A stretch of DNA of 64,000 bases from Actinophytocola sp044466355 (GCF_044466355.1 NZ_JBITMQ010000019.1:124001-188000); one strand, 5' to 3'; counted from the stretch's first letter, positions 24,315-33,847 are shown. Numbers and translations are program-made. The notes: generated from the sequence alone by a model not told the origin.

Positions 24315-26291
24315 TCAGCAGGAGAAACGGAGCACGGTCACGAACGAAGCGGCCTGGTCACCACCCGCCCGACCGGTGCCGACGAGCGCGGTGGCGGGTT
24401 CGAGCAGCCCGAAGTCCGGGGAGTACCAGCCCAGCGGCGGGTCCTCCGCGCCGCGGCACACGGTCCACTCGAGGTTCTTCGGCAGCTCGAGCACCGCCGT
24501 ACGGTCGTCCCACGACAGCAACGCGGTGTTGCCCTCCAGCGACGCCGTGACCCGCGGGCCGAGGTGGTACGCGAGTCGGCAGTCGCGCCCGCCGACCGAC
24601 AGCACCTCGTCGTGGATCTCCAGCTCGCGGATGTTCCGGTCGAGGCGGACGGTCCTGCGGTGCACGGCGGGTTCGCGGCCGCGGCTGTACCCGTCGTGCT
24701 CGGCACGCCACATCGCGATGTCACCCTGGCCCGGCTCCGCGGCGAGCACCTGGGTGCGCGCGTGCCGGGTCCACATGAACGGCCCGCCCGACTGCGACTG
24801 GTTCCGGCCGTCCAACTCGAGCGTGTTGTGCCCGAGCGTCGACCGGAAGTAGCCGCGCCACTCGGGTTGCCCGTGGTAGCAGTAAGTGCCCGGGTCGGCG
24901 AGGATCTCGACACCGTCGTGGCGCACCTCGACCGACAGCGCGTCGGCGTGCGCGTGCGCGGCGATCGACAGGAACCCGTGCGGCCCGCCGTCGCAGCGGC
25001 ACCAGATCTCGCCGGGCTCCCCGTCGGCCGTGCGCAGGATCGTCATGCCGGCGTCGGCGAGGTGGTCGGGCCTGCTGCCCGGCCGGACCGCGTCGTTGTG
25101 CGCGCCGTTGGTCAGCGACGCGACGAGCGAGGTGCGGACGTCGTCGACCGGCACCCGCGGCCACCAGCGCTGCCTGCCGAACAGCTGGTCGCCGACGTGC
25201 AGGAGGCTCGCCCAGCGGTGCACATCGGCGCCGTCGACGATCAGCCCGTGCCCGTCGTCGGCGTCGCCCTGCCGGGGTGGGTTGAGCCGCACGTCGACGA
25301 TCGCGGCGAGCGTGTCGCACATCCGCATCAGCACGAGCCACGTGGTGTCCGGCACCCGGACCCCGGCGGCGTCGGCCTCGACGGCGGCCGCGAGCCCCAG
25401 CTCCAGCACGAGCCCGTGGTACTCGGTGGCGAGCTCACGGTTGAGCCCGGACGCGAAGGTGTTGCGGTGCAGGTGCTCGTCGAACTGCCGCAGCGCCGCG
25501 GACCGCCACGACGGCGACTCGGGGAACCAGTCGAACGCGCAGGCCGCGACGAGCTGCCCGGCGGTCTCGGCGATGACGTGGTTGTTGGCGGACGACCCGT
25601 GGCTGCCGAGTGCGGCGAGCCACCGCTGGTGGTGCCAGATCTGGTGCAGTGCCTCGGGGTTGTCCTCGAACAGCTCGGCGGCACCGGACCAGCGGTCGAG
25701 CAGCCTGCGCACCCACACCCACGAGATGAGCCGGATGCCCAGCTCGATGCCGCTCACCCAGTGCACACCCCGCAGCGGCGGGTTCGACGCCCACCACGAA
25801 CGCAGGTGTTCGGCGACGCGGTCCGCGTACTGCTCCTCGCCGGTGAGCGCGTAGGCGGCGGCGAGGACAGTGAGGTGCTGGTGCCGCGACGGCTCCCACA
25901 GCTGCTTGATGTCACCGACGGCGTGCTCGTCGCGGTAGGGGATGTCGAACGCGTACCGGTCGGTCGGCGCTCGCCTGCCGGTCTTGGGATCCCACGACCA
26001 GTCCGGCGACACCATGTCGTCCCGCACGACCCCGAAGTACTCGGCCCGCCCGGACATCAGCTCGTCGGCGGTGGCGAGCAACCGCGCTTTGGCGGCGGGG
26101 GTCACGGCCGCGAGCGCCTGGTCGGGCAGCACGGGAAGAAACCGTCGCCGCGGCAGCCACACGGCGTTCATGGCGACGTCGTCGTCGAGCACCCGCCGCC
26201 ACCGGTGCACCCGCGCGGCGACGACCGCCCGGGCCGCGACTTCGCGCGGCCCCATGCGGGAGAGGCGTCGGAGGTACCAGGTGGGTCTCAT
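24315..26291 (-). CDS. heparinase II/III and alginate-lyase-like protein
   Basis: 658 residues. The N-terminal two-thirds is an (alpha/alpha) toroid (WASNPPLRGVHWVSGIELG, GSSANNHVIAETAGQL), and the C-terminal part is the beta-sheet heparinase II/III domain with HAHADALSVEV and DPGTYCYHG, the His and Tyr region of family-12/15-type lyases. Such genes are standard members of loci that also encode a bi-domain oxidoreductase and AsnB. No signal peptide is seen, so it may act in the cytoplasm or leave by an unusual route. ATG overlaps the upstream stop (ATGA). Confidence 0.85.
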   Translation of the reverse strand: MRPTWYLRRLSRMGPREVAARAVVAARVHRWRRVLDDDVAMNAVWLPRRRFLPVLPDQALAAVTPAAKARLLATADELMSGRAEYFGVVRDDMVSPDWSWDPKTGRRAPTDRYAFDIPYRDEHAVGDIKQLWEPSRHQHLTVLAAAYALTGEEQYADRVAEHLRSWWASNPPLRGVHWVSGIELGIRLISWVWVRRLLDRWSGAAELFEDNPEALHQIWHHQRWLAALGSHGSSANNHVIAETAGQLVAACAFDWFPESPSWRSAALRQFDEHLHRNTFASGLNRELATEYHGLVLELGLAAAVEADAAGVRVPDTTWLVLMRMCDTLAAIVDVRLNPPRQGDADDGHGLIVDGADVHRWASLLHVGDQLFGRQRWWPRVPVDDVRTSLVASLTNGAHNDAVRPGSRPDHLADAGMTILRTADGEPGEIWCRCDGGPHGFLSIAAHAHADALSVEVRHDGVEILADPGTYCYHGQPEWRGYFRSTLGHNTLELDGRNQSQSGGPFMWTRHARTQVLAAEPGQGDIAMWRAEHDGYSRGREPAVHRRTVRLDRNIRELEIHDEVLSVGGRDCRLAYHLGPRVTASLEGNTALLSWDDRTAVLELPKNLEWTVCRGAEDPPLGWYSPDFGLLEPATALVGTGRAGGDQAASFVTVLRFSC

Positions 26292-28978
26292 GGCGCGTGC
26301 TCGCGAACGTGGACAGGCGCCCCGGTGTTGAGACTGGTCTCGACGGCGAGGGTGGCGCGGGTGGTGGCGGCGAGCGACTCGAACGAGACCGGCATGGGCC
26401 CACCGGACGCGATCGCTTCGACGAACTCGCGCAGCTCGGCGGCCTGGCCCTTGTCCCGCGCCTTGGGGAGCCGGGAACTGACCCACTTCTTGCGCCCGAA
26501 CACGGCACCGCGCGTGAAGTCGTCGAACCGCAGCACCTTCCCGTCGGCGGTGAAGTCGATGGTCTCCTTCTGGAACTGCGCGGACCCGGTCGTGGTGTAG
26601 GTGACGGTCGCGGTCGACCCGTCGGCGTAGGTCAGCAGGACTTGCAGGTCGGCGTGCCCGGGGGTGGCGGTGGCGTACACGGTGACGGGATCGTCGGCGA
26701 GCAACCACGACACGGTGTCGATGAAGTGCCCACCCTCACCGGCGAACCGCGTGCCCTCGGCGGACTGCGTGTACCAGCTGCCACCGTCGAGCCGTCCGGC
26801 GTTGACGAGGTAGCGGACGGACGCGGGCCCGACCCGCCGCCCGAACTGCCGCCGAGTCTCGTTCAGCAGAGGTGCGAACCGCCGGTTGAACCCGACCTGG
26901 AGCCGGTCGTTCCCGGTCTCGTCGATGGTCGCGCGAACCGCCGCCAGCTCCGCTTCGGACAACGCGAGCGGCTTCTCGACGAAAACGGCCTTGCCGGCGC
27001 GCAGGGCCCGGTCGGTGAGTGCCGCGTGCGAACTGTGGCGGGTGACGACGAAGACGGCGTCGATGCTGTCGTCGTCGAGCAGGTCGTCGAGATCGGTGGA
27101 GGCGTGCCGGAACCCGAACTTCCGTTTGGCGTTGGCCCCGGACAGCGCGGAGGTCGTGACCACGTGGTGCAGGTCGACCTGCTGGTTCTCCGCAAGATGC
27201 GGCAACAGCATCGAGGAGGCGTAGTTCCCGGCCCCGATGAACCCAACCCGCACAGTCGACTTCCGAACAGCCACCCCCTGCCCAGTCAAGCCCGACCGTC
27301 CCCCACCCCCGGACGAAAGTCCCACTCGCGCTTCCCGGGGCCCCCCACTTTCAACGCTACCCACAGAACCACGACGAACGAAAGCCCCGGAAGCCCCATC
27401 CCCGAACGAGAGTCCCATTCGCACACCCGGGGAACCCCCGATTTCCACGCTACCGTCAAAACCGGCGCCCGCGAACCCCGCCCCGGAACCGTCTCCGTAC
27501 GAAAGTCCCATTCGCGCACCCTGGGGCCCCCCGTTTTCCACATTACCGCCGGAGGCGGTTTCGGCGGAAGCGTCCAAGGAATCATCCCCGAGCGAAAGTC
27601 CCATTCGCACGCCCCGGGGGCCCCCGTTTTCCACGCTACCGTTGACCGCGGGGGCTGGGGAAGCGTCCGCGGAATCATGTCCGTGCGAGAGTCCCATTCG
27701 CGTGTTCTGGGGCCCCCCGATTTCCACATTACCGTTCGCGGTGGGGGGTTCTGAAGTGTTCTCGGTGGCGTCTTCGTGCGAGAGTCCCATTCGCGCGGTC
27801 TGGGGGCCCCCGGTTTCCACGTTACCAGCGGGCACCGACAAATCCGGGGCCTCATCGCTGGGGTAATCGAACAGGACCGCCACGGCTTTCAGTTCGCCGT
27901 CGTTCAGTGAGCGGTACGTCTCCACCGCGTCGTCGAACCGCGCGATGTGGGTGATCAGCGGCGCGACGTCGATCCGCCCACGCGCGGCGAGATCCAGGAA
28001 GCACTCCAGGTTCCGCCGCTCCGTCCACCGCACATACCCGATCGGGTAGTCGCGCCCCTCCAACTCGTACGACGGGTCATACCGACCAGGCCCGTACGAG
28101 CGGGAGAACCGAACATCCAACTCCTTCTCGTAGTACGCGTTCCACGGCAGGTTCAGGCTGCACTTCCCGATGTCCACGACCGTCCCGCGATCGCGTGCCA
28201 GCTTCGCCGCCAGCTCGACCGGCTGGTTCGACGCTCCACCGGCGGCCAGGTACACCTGGTCGACCCCGAACCCGTTGGTCAGCGACGCCACGGCGTTCGC
28301 CACCGTGTCCGAGCCGGGAGCCGCGCACAGCGACGCCCCCACCGACTCCGCCAGCTCGCACCGCACCGGATCGGGATCGACACCGATCACCGTCACCCCG
28401 GACGCCACCAACAGCTGGACCACCAGCTGCCCGATCAACCCCAGCCCGATCACCAACGCCACGTCGCCGAGCTGCGGCTCGCCGCGCCGCACACCCTGCA
28501 TGGCGATGGACCCGACCGTGCCGAACGCGGCGTGCTGCGGCGCCAGCGCGGCGGGCACCGGGGCGTACAGGTTCTTCGGCACCCAGTTCAGCTCCGCGTG
28601 CAGCGCGTGCTCGTTGCCCGCGCACGCCACCAGCGAACCCACCGACACATCCGTGACGCCCTCGCCGACCGCCGTCACGACGCCGCACAGCGAGTACCCC
28701 AGCGGCGTGTACGAGTCGAGCTTGCTGGTCACCTTGCGGTACGTGGCGGCGAGGCCGTTCGTCGCGACGCTCTGCATCACCTTCGCCACCTGGTCGGGGC
28801 GTGCCTTCGCCTTGCCCAGCAACGACTTGCTCGCCTCGCTGACCTTCATCAGCTCGGTACCGGTGGAGATCAGCGAGTACAGCGTCCGCACCAGCACCCC
28901 GCCCGGCTTGCACGCCGGCTCCGGTACGTCCAGGAGCGCCAGTTCGCCGCTCTTGTAGTTCTGCACAACCTGCTTCAA
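26288..28978 (-). CDS. bi-domain oxidoreductase (zinc-ADH-like + Gfo/Idh/MocA) with repeat-filled linker
   Basis: 896 residues. Residues 1-380 are a medium-chain dehydrogenase: GTVGSIAMQGV, Rossmann loop VIGLGLIGQLVVQLL, and LLVASGVTVIGVDPDP. Residues from about 575 onward are a Gfo/Idh/MocA domain: VGFIGAGNYASSML, VEKPLALSEAELAAV and EGGHFIDTVSWLL. Known fusions of this kind are near 710-720 residues. The excess is residues about 385-555, six in-frame copies of a 31-residue unit around NGGPQGARMGLS (see 27314-27826). The enzyme probably oxidises a sugar nucleotide or lipid-linked sugar in the polysaccharide pathway. Twelve bases separate it from AsnB upstream. Confidence 0.85.
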   Translation of the reverse strand: MKQVVQNYKSGELALLDVPEPACKPGGVLVRTLYSLISTGTELMKVSEASKSLLGKAKARPDQVAKVMQSVATNGLAATYRKVTSKLDSYTPLGYSLCGVVTAVGEGVTDVSVGSLVACAGNEHALHAELNWVPKNLYAPVPAALAPQHAAFGTVGSIAMQGVRRGEPQLGDVALVIGLGLIGQLVVQLLVASGVTVIGVDPDPVRCELAESVGASLCAAPGSDTVANAVASLTNGFGVDQVYLAAGGASNQPVELAAKLARDRGTVVDIGKCSLNLPWNAYYEKELDVRFSRSYGPGRYDPSYELEGRDYPIGYVRWTERRNLECFLDLAARGRIDVAPLITHIARFDDAVETYRSLNDGELKAVAVLFDYPSDEAPDLSVPAGNVETGGPQTARMGLSHEDATENTSEPPTANGNVEIGGPQNTRMGLSHGHDSADASPAPAVNGSVENGGPRGVRMGLSLGDDSLDASAETASGGNVENGGPQGARMGLSYGDGSGAGFAGAGFDGSVEIGGSPGVRMGLSFGDGASGAFVRRGSVGSVESGGPREARVGLSSGGGGRSGLTGQGVAVRKSTVRVGFIGAGNYASSMLLPHLAENQQVDLHHVVTTSALSGANAKRKFGFRHASTDLDDLLDDDSIDAVFVVTRHSSHAALTDRALRAGKAVFVEKPLALSEAELAAVRATIDETGNDRLQVGFNRRFAPLLNETRRQFGRRVGPASVRYLVNAGRLDGGSWYTQSAEGTRFAGEGGHFIDTVSWLLADDPVTVYATATPGHADLQVLLTYADGSTATVTYTTTGSAQFQKETIDFTADGKVLRFDDFTRGAVFGRKKWVSSRLPKARDKGQAAELREFVEAIASGGPMPVSFESLAATTRATLAVETSLNTGAPVHVREHAP
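27314..27826 (-). repeat. six 93-bp repeats in frame within the bi-domain oxidoreductase gene
   Basis: Conserved 48-bp cores start at 27314, 27407, 27500, 27593, 27686 and 27779, exactly 93 bp (31 codons) apart each time. On the + strand each core reads GA(A/G)AGTCCCATTCGC, a palindromic GGGGGCCCCC-like centre, and TTTCCAC..TACC. The 45-bp parts between cores are looser but related (compare GAAGCGTCCAAGGAATCAT with GAAGCGTCCGCGGAATCAT). In the gene's frame the cores use codons rare around here (GGA, CGA, GAA, CTT, AAT), so the conservation looks nucleotide-driven. Confidence 0.9.
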
Positions 28979-28990
28979 GACCCTTGTCCT

Positions 28991-30886
28991 TTACTCAGCC
29001 GAGAGAGCGGCGCGGTACCAGTGTTCGAGCGTCAGCACGTGCCAGAGGTGTTTCGACCGGTCCTCCCGACCGGTCCGGTCCTCGTCAACCAACCGCCGCA
29101 GCGCCTCGCGGCGCAGGAAACCGTTGCGCACCAGCAGACCCTCCTCCACGACCTCGCGGACAAGCGGTGCGAGATCGCGGCTCATCCACGCACGCAGCGG
29201 CGCCGAGAACAGCCCCTTCGGGCGGTACACGATCTCGCTCGGCAGGATCCGCTCGGCGGCCTTCTTCAACGCCACCTTCCCCTGCCTGCGCACGATCTTG
29301 CGGTTGCCGGGGATCGCGAACGCCGCCTTCACCACCTCGACGTCCACGAACGGCACCCGCACCTCCGTCGACGCCGCCATGCTCGACCGGTCCGTGTACG
29401 CCAGGTTCAGGCCCGGCAGGAACATCCGCGAGTCCGCGAGGCACATGCGGTTCACGAAGTCGGTCAGCTCGTTGTCGTGGTAGGTGTCCGCGTGCTCGGT
29501 CAGCACTTCGTCGACCGTGCCGGACAGGTCCTGGCTCACCAGCGCCGTCAGCTCCGCCCGGTCGTACATGGTGTAGCTGCGCCGGAACGCGGTCTCCTCC
29601 GGCAGGTCCGCGAACGACAGGAACCGCTTCGCGAACCGCACCGAACGGTAGCCACGCTTCGACGTGGCCACCGGCAGCCTGTCGACCAGGGCGTGCACCG
29701 GACGGCGGACCGCACCGGGGATCCGCTGGTAGCCCAGCGCCAGCGTGTTCGCCAGGTGCTTGCGATATCCCGCGAACAACTCGTCCGCGCCCATGCCCGA
29801 CAGCATCACCTTCACCCCCGCATCGCGGGCCGCGGTGCAGATGAGGAACGTGTTGATCGCCGCCGGGTCACCGATCGGCTCGTCGAGGTGGTAGGTCATC
29901 TTCGGCAGCAGGTCCAGCACCCGCGGCGCGATCTCGATCTCGTGCAGGTCCACGCCGAACCTCGCCGCCACGACCCGGGCGTAGCGCAGGTCGTCCGGCA
30001 TCGCCTCGAACTTCGCGTCCTCCGCGCGGAAACCGATCGTGTACGCGGAGATCCCCGGCTGGTGCTTCGCCGCGAGCGCCGTCAGATAGCTGGAGTCGAG
30101 ACCACCGGACAGGAACGTCGCCACCGGCACATCCGACAGCAGGTGCGCCTTCGTCGACTCCTCCACCACGGCCGCGAGGTCCACATCGGACACCTCGCGG
30201 GCCGAAGCGGCTACCTCCCGCAGCGACCAGTACGTGCCGCTCTCCGACGTGCCGTCCGGGCGCAGCCGCAACCACGAACCCGGCGGCAGCTTCGACGCCT
30301 CCCGGTACGCGCACCGGCTGTCCGGGACCCAGTAGTACAGCAGCGACGCCACCAGCGCCGCGTCGTCCACCGTCAGGTCACCCAGCTCGTTCGCGAGCGC
30401 CTTCAGCTCCGACGCGAACACCGCGCCACCGCCGCGCCGCACGTAGAACAGCGGCTTGATACCCAGCTGGTCACGCACCAGCGTCAGCTCACCGGTCCGC
30501 TCGTCGAACACCCCGAACGCGAACATCCCGCGCAGCCGGGGCAGACAGTCCACGCCCCACCGCCGCCACGCCCGCAGCAGCACCTCCGTGTCCGACGTGC
30601 CGCGGAACCGCTCACCCAGTGACTCCAGCCCCCGGCGCAGCTCCGGCGCGTTGTACAGCTCGCCGTTGTACGTGAGGACCAGGCCCTCGGCCACCATCGG
30701 CTGCGCGCCCGTCTCCGTCAGGTCGATGATCGACAGGCGCCGGTGCCCGAGGTGGACCTCGCCGTCACCCGCGCGTCCCGACCAGCGGCCGGAGCCGTCC
30801 GGGCCGCGGTGCGCGAGCGTCTTCGTCAGCCGGTCCGTCAGCGGACCGCCGTCCGGCCACAGATAGCTGCCTGCGATGCCACACAT
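28991..30886 (-). CDS. asnB: glutamine-hydrolysing asparagine synthetase
   Basis: 631 residues with both domains complete. MCGIAGSY supplies the catalytic Cys2 of the class II glutaminase, with LGHRRLSIIDL and YNGELYN; the synthetase domain has TFLSGGLDSSYLTALA, SGMGADELFAGYRKH and VPFVDVEVVKAAF. It makes Asn from Asp, Gln and ATP, or amidates a sugar carboxyl; AsnB homologues are regular members of exopolysaccharide loci with this gene set. Glycan carboxyl amidation would fit the uronic acids inferred here. It lies 12 bases after the Wzz-like gene. Confidence 0.9.
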   Translation of the reverse strand: MCGIAGSYLWPDGGPLTDRLTKTLAHRGPDGSGRWSGRAGDGEVHLGHRRLSIIDLTETGAQPMVAEGLVLTYNGELYNAPELRRGLESLGERFRGTSDTEVLLRAWRRWGVDCLPRLRGMFAFGVFDERTGELTLVRDQLGIKPLFYVRRGGGAVFASELKALANELGDLTVDDAALVASLLYYWVPDSRCAYREASKLPPGSWLRLRPDGTSESGTYWSLREVAASAREVSDVDLAAVVEESTKAHLLSDVPVATFLSGGLDSSYLTALAAKHQPGISAYTIGFRAEDAKFEAMPDDLRYARVVAARFGVDLHEIEIAPRVLDLLPKMTYHLDEPIGDPAAINTFLICTAARDAGVKVMLSGMGADELFAGYRKHLANTLALGYQRIPGAVRRPVHALVDRLPVATSKRGYRSVRFAKRFLSFADLPEETAFRRSYTMYDRAELTALVSQDLSGTVDEVLTEHADTYHDNELTDFVNRMCLADSRMFLPGLNLAYTDRSSMAASTEVRVPFVDVEVVKAAFAIPGNRKIVRRQGKVALKKAAERILPSEIVYRPKGLFSAPLRAWMSRDLAPLVREVVEEGLLVRNGFLRREALRRLVDEDRTGREDRSKHLWHVLTLEHWYRAALSAE

Positions 30887-30898
30887 GCGTATGCCCTC

Positions 30899-32386
30899 TC
30901 AGCCCTGTGTCCTGCGCCGGGCCAGCTTCGTCGTGGGTCGGTCGTGGCCCGGAGCCGCGACCGGCGCGAACCGCTTCGTCGGCAGGTCCGCGTTCGAGCC
31001 GTTGGTCCCGTTCGTGCCGTTGGTCGACGCCGCGTGCTTCGTCCGGCCACGCAGCGCGGTGTGCAGGCCGTCCCACAGCGTCCCGTCCGTCCTGTCCCGC
31101 GGATCCGGGTCGACCAGCACCACGCCGACGATCGGGATGCCCAGCTCCGCGAGCTGCCGGGCCACCGTGTGCAGCCACGCCGTGTTCGCGAACCCGGCAC
31201 GCACCACCAGCAGCGTCTCCGTGCCGAGATGCGGCAGGTCCGTCCACGGCGCACCCGGCGCCACCGACCCGACGCCGAGCACGTGCTCGTTGCCCACCTC
31301 GGCGTCCACGGCGGCCGCGAGACTCGCCGCGACCTTCGGCGCGCCCAGCTCCAGCACCGACACCGGGTCCGTGCCCTCCCGCACCAGCCGGACCAGCGTC
31401 GCCGTGACCCGCGCGTGCTCCTCGTCGGCCTTCTTGTCCGGCAGCTGCCAGCGGCGACGGCCCAGCCCGCGGCTCGGCAGCTGCGCGATCACCGACGCGC
31501 CGAGGCTCGCCGCGACGTCCCGGCGCAGCACCGGCCGGTCCCGCACCACCCCGCTCACCGCCGCCAGCGTCAGACCGATGACCAGGCCGAACACCAGCCC
31601 GATGCCCGCCTGCGTGGCCCCGGTGACCTTCAACGACGTGCGCACCGGCCGCGGCGCGTCCACGATCTGCGTGCCCGCCGACACCCGTGGCGCGCCGAGA
31701 CCCGCCTGCTGCGCCTGCTGCGTCAGCTGGCTGATCTGGTCGGTCAGCTCGGCCCGCCGCGCGTACAGCGAGTCGAGGTTCGCGGCGTTCGACGGCGGCG
31801 GCGCGGCTTCCTCGCCGTTCTCCTGGTTCTCCTGCTCCTGGGCCGCCTGCGCCTCCGCACCCGAGATCTGCCCGTTCACCTGCTTCAGCTCGGCTTGCAC
31901 CTGGGCGCGCTGGTCGGTCAGCGCCTTCGCCTCCGCCTGCGCCGCCGACTGGATGCGGCCCACGTGGTCGGCGATGAACGCCTCCGCCATCGCCTTCGCC
32001 CGCCGCGCCGCCTCCGCGCCCGTCGGCCCCTCGACCGTCACCTCCAGCACGTTGTTGGTGACGCCGACGACCGTGACCGTCTTCAGGAACTCCTCGGGCC
32101 GCTCGTCCAGCTTGAGCCGCCGCACCGCGTCCGCCGCGATCCTGGTGGTGCTCATCAACGCCACGTCCGTGCGGATCAGGCTGCCGCCGTCGGACGGGCC
32201 GTCCTGCTCGTGCACCACGAGGATCCGGGTCACCGCACTCGGCGTCGGCGGCATGAGAACCGTCAGCAGCCCGCCCGCGAGGAATCCGAGCAGCGCGAAA
32301 CCGATCCACAGGCGCCGCCCGCGGCGGATCGCCGTCCACAGACGGGAGAAGTCGAGGAGGTGCTGCGGTGTGTTCGCCTGGCTCAC
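30899..32386 (-). CDS. Wzz-type chain-length protein with degenerate BY-kinase-like domain
   Basis: 495 residues from the GTG at 32386 (GTGA overlap). It has an N-terminal helix (LWIGFALLGFLAGGLLTVLM), a periplasm-side coiled coil (residues about 130-215, including a Gln/Glu-rich insert QAAQEQENQENGEEAAPPPS) and a second helix (AGIGLVFGLVIGLTLAAV). The cytoplasmic tail follows the fold of the CpsD/BY-kinase ATPase, ending LLVVRAGFANTAW and IPIVGVVLVD, but the Walker A position reads VLELGAPKVAASLAAAV, without GxxGxGK(S/T). It is thus a co-polymerase with a pseudo-kinase tail. An NGTNGTNGSN run lies near the C-terminus. Confidence 0.8.
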   Translation of the reverse strand: MSQANTPQHLLDFSRLWTAIRRGRRLWIGFALLGFLAGGLLTVLMPPTPSAVTRILVVHEQDGPSDGGSLIRTDVALMSTTRIAADAVRRLKLDERPEEFLKTVTVVGVTNNVLEVTVEGPTGAEAARRAKAMAEAFIADHVGRIQSAAQAEAKALTDQRAQVQAELKQVNGQISGAEAQAAQEQENQENGEEAAPPPSNAANLDSLYARRAELTDQISQLTQQAQQAGLGAPRVSAGTQIVDAPRPVRTSLKVTGATQAGIGLVFGLVIGLTLAAVSGVVRDRPVLRRDVAASLGASVIAQLPSRGLGRRRWQLPDKKADEEHARVTATLVRLVREGTDPVSVLELGAPKVAASLAAAVDAEVGNEHVLGVGSVAPGAPWTDLPHLGTETLLVVRAGFANTAWLHTVARQLAELGIPIVGVVLVDPDPRDRTDGTLWDGLHTALRGRTKHAASTNGTNGTNGSNADLPTKRFAPVAAPGHDRPTTKLARRRTQG

Positions 32387-33735
32387 GTCGCACCTGCCAG
32401 CGCCGGTTCGGTGCGCGTCTCGCGGACGACCGCACGCGTGCGGTGGGTGACGACCAGGCCGAGGACGTCGTGCCCGGCGTCGGCGCAGGCCGCCGTGAGC
32501 TCCACCAGCTGCCAGCCGGTCCACGTGCCCACGGTGACGACCACCAGCACCCCCGGCACCGCGTCGTCCGGCACCGTCGGCCGGTCCGCGGCCACCTCGA
32601 CCACCTGCACCGTCAACCTGGTCTCGGCCGCGAAGTCGGCCAGGCGGGCCGCTGCCCGGCGGGCGGCCGCGTCGTCCCGCGCTACCACGGCCAGCACCCG
32701 GCCCGGTCCCGGCGGCAGGTGCTCACGCAACCGCGACACCGCGCGGCGGTAGCGGATCTCCAGCCCCGCCTCGTCCGCCGCGGGCGGCAGCTCCGGCACA
32801 CGCCACGGCCGGTCGTCCACCACCAGGCGGGCGAGCCGCCGCCACACCGTCGCGGGCTCGGGCGCCGCCGACGGCTCCTCCGGCACGTCGATCGCGCCCA
32901 GCACCGTCGTGCCCAGCGCCGCCCCGATCTGCGTCTCGTCCCGCAGCCGCCGGTCCGTGCGCGCCGCGAACAGGTGCCCGAACAGGCCGAGCAGGAAGAA
33001 CACCACCGCGCCACCGGCGACGAAATGCGTCATCGTCGGCGCGGCCGGGCCGAGCGGGCGGTCCGCCGGACCCATCACGACGATCCTCGACGAACCCGAC
33101 ACCGTCTCCAGCTCGTCGAGCTTCGCGACCGCCTGCGACAGCGCCGACCGCAGCGACTCCAGCTCCGTGCGCACCCCGACGCTCTCGATCGTCTGCCCCT
33201 GCCCCGCCGAGTTGTGCAGGTCCGAGATCTTCTGGTTCGTCTCGATGATCTGCCGGCGCAGCGTCTCCTGCTGCTCCTGCGACAGCTGCGCCGACGGGTC
33301 CGCCGAGTTCGCCGTCAACTGCGTCGAGAACGTCACGTACTCCTGCGCCACCCGGTCCGCCAGCTGCTGCGCGCGCTCCGGGGAGTCCGCCATCGCCGTG
33401 ATCCCGATGATGTTGCCGTCGGCGACCCCGGCCACCACGTCGTCGGCCAGCTCGGTGCCCGACACCCCCCAGCGCAGCGCCGCCGCCGCCCGGTCCAGCA
33501 CCACCGAGCTGTGCGCCACCTGCGCCTCGGTCAGCAGCTCGTCCGGGTCACGCGGGCCCTGTAACAGCACGTTCGCGGACGTCTCGTAGCCGGGGGAGAA
33601 CAGCGCCGAGACACCCGCACCCACAACGGCGCCCACCACGGCGATCGCTAAGAGTAACCGCCATCTCAGCCGCAGTACGTGCCAGATGATGGCGAGCCGT
33701 GCTGAGTCAGCGGCGTCGGAGACAGCGTCGTTCAT
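32383..33735 (-). CDS. Wzz-type chain-length protein with second degenerate kinase-like domain
   Basis: 450 residues from the ATG at 33735, preceded by AAGGGGG; an ATG 33 bases upstream is possible but less well placed. Helices at LRWRLLLAIAVVGAVVGAGV and FVAGGAVVFFLLGLFGHLFA flank a coiled coil (QLSQEQQETLRRQIIETNQK). The C-terminal 130 residues again look like a ParA/BY-kinase sheet (GRVLAVVARDDAAARRAAAR, then GVLVVVTVGTWTGWQLVEL and DVLGLVVTHR) without Walker A, and there is no Tyr cluster. It is the first gene after the promoter at 33819-33847. With the next gene it makes a paired co-polymerase. Confidence 0.8.
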   Translation of the reverse strand: MNDAVSDAADSARLAIIWHVLRLRWRLLLAIAVVGAVVGAGVSALFSPGYETSANVLLQGPRDPDELLTEAQVAHSSVVLDRAAAALRWGVSGTELADDVVAGVADGNIIGITAMADSPERAQQLADRVAQEYVTFSTQLTANSADPSAQLSQEQQETLRRQIIETNQKISDLHNSAGQGQTIESVGVRTELESLRSALSQAVAKLDELETVSGSSRIVVMGPADRPLGPAAPTMTHFVAGGAVVFFLLGLFGHLFAARTDRRLRDETQIGAALGTTVLGAIDVPEEPSAAPEPATVWRRLARLVVDDRPWRVPELPPAADEAGLEIRYRRAVSRLREHLPPGPGRVLAVVARDDAAARRAAARLADFAAETRLTVQVVEVAADRPTVPDDAVPGVLVVVTVGTWTGWQLVELTAACADAGHDVLGLVVTHRTRAVVRETRTEPALAGAT

Positions 33736-33818
33736 CGCGTCGGGCCCCCTTTCGAGGTACTTCGGCACCTGATCGGGCCGGGCGCCTCACGAGTCCCGTC
33801 GCGGTTGGCCTGACTTTG

Positions 33819-33847
33819 GTTACACCCCGACGGTTACTCTTGGTCAA
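33819..33847 (-). promoter_or_regulatory. promoter of the Wzz-led operon
   Basis: Read on the minus strand: TTGACC at 33847-33842, a 17-base spacer, and TGTAAC at 33824-33819, a good fit to a housekeeping actinomycete promoter. It lies just past the glycosyltransferase stop and 84 bases before the Wzz ATG, so the train from 33735 down to 18438 can be transcribed independently of the two genes upstream. Confidence 0.6.

Noticed and set aside
27314..27826. CRISPR array (48-bp repeats with 45-bp spacers)
   Set aside because: The spacers are related to one another, the whole array stays in frame inside an enzyme gene, and no cas genes are present.
28991..30886. AsnB as a second lasso cyclase
   Set aside because: It has a complete glutaminase domain with Cys2, is coupled to polysaccharide genes and has no precursor beside it.
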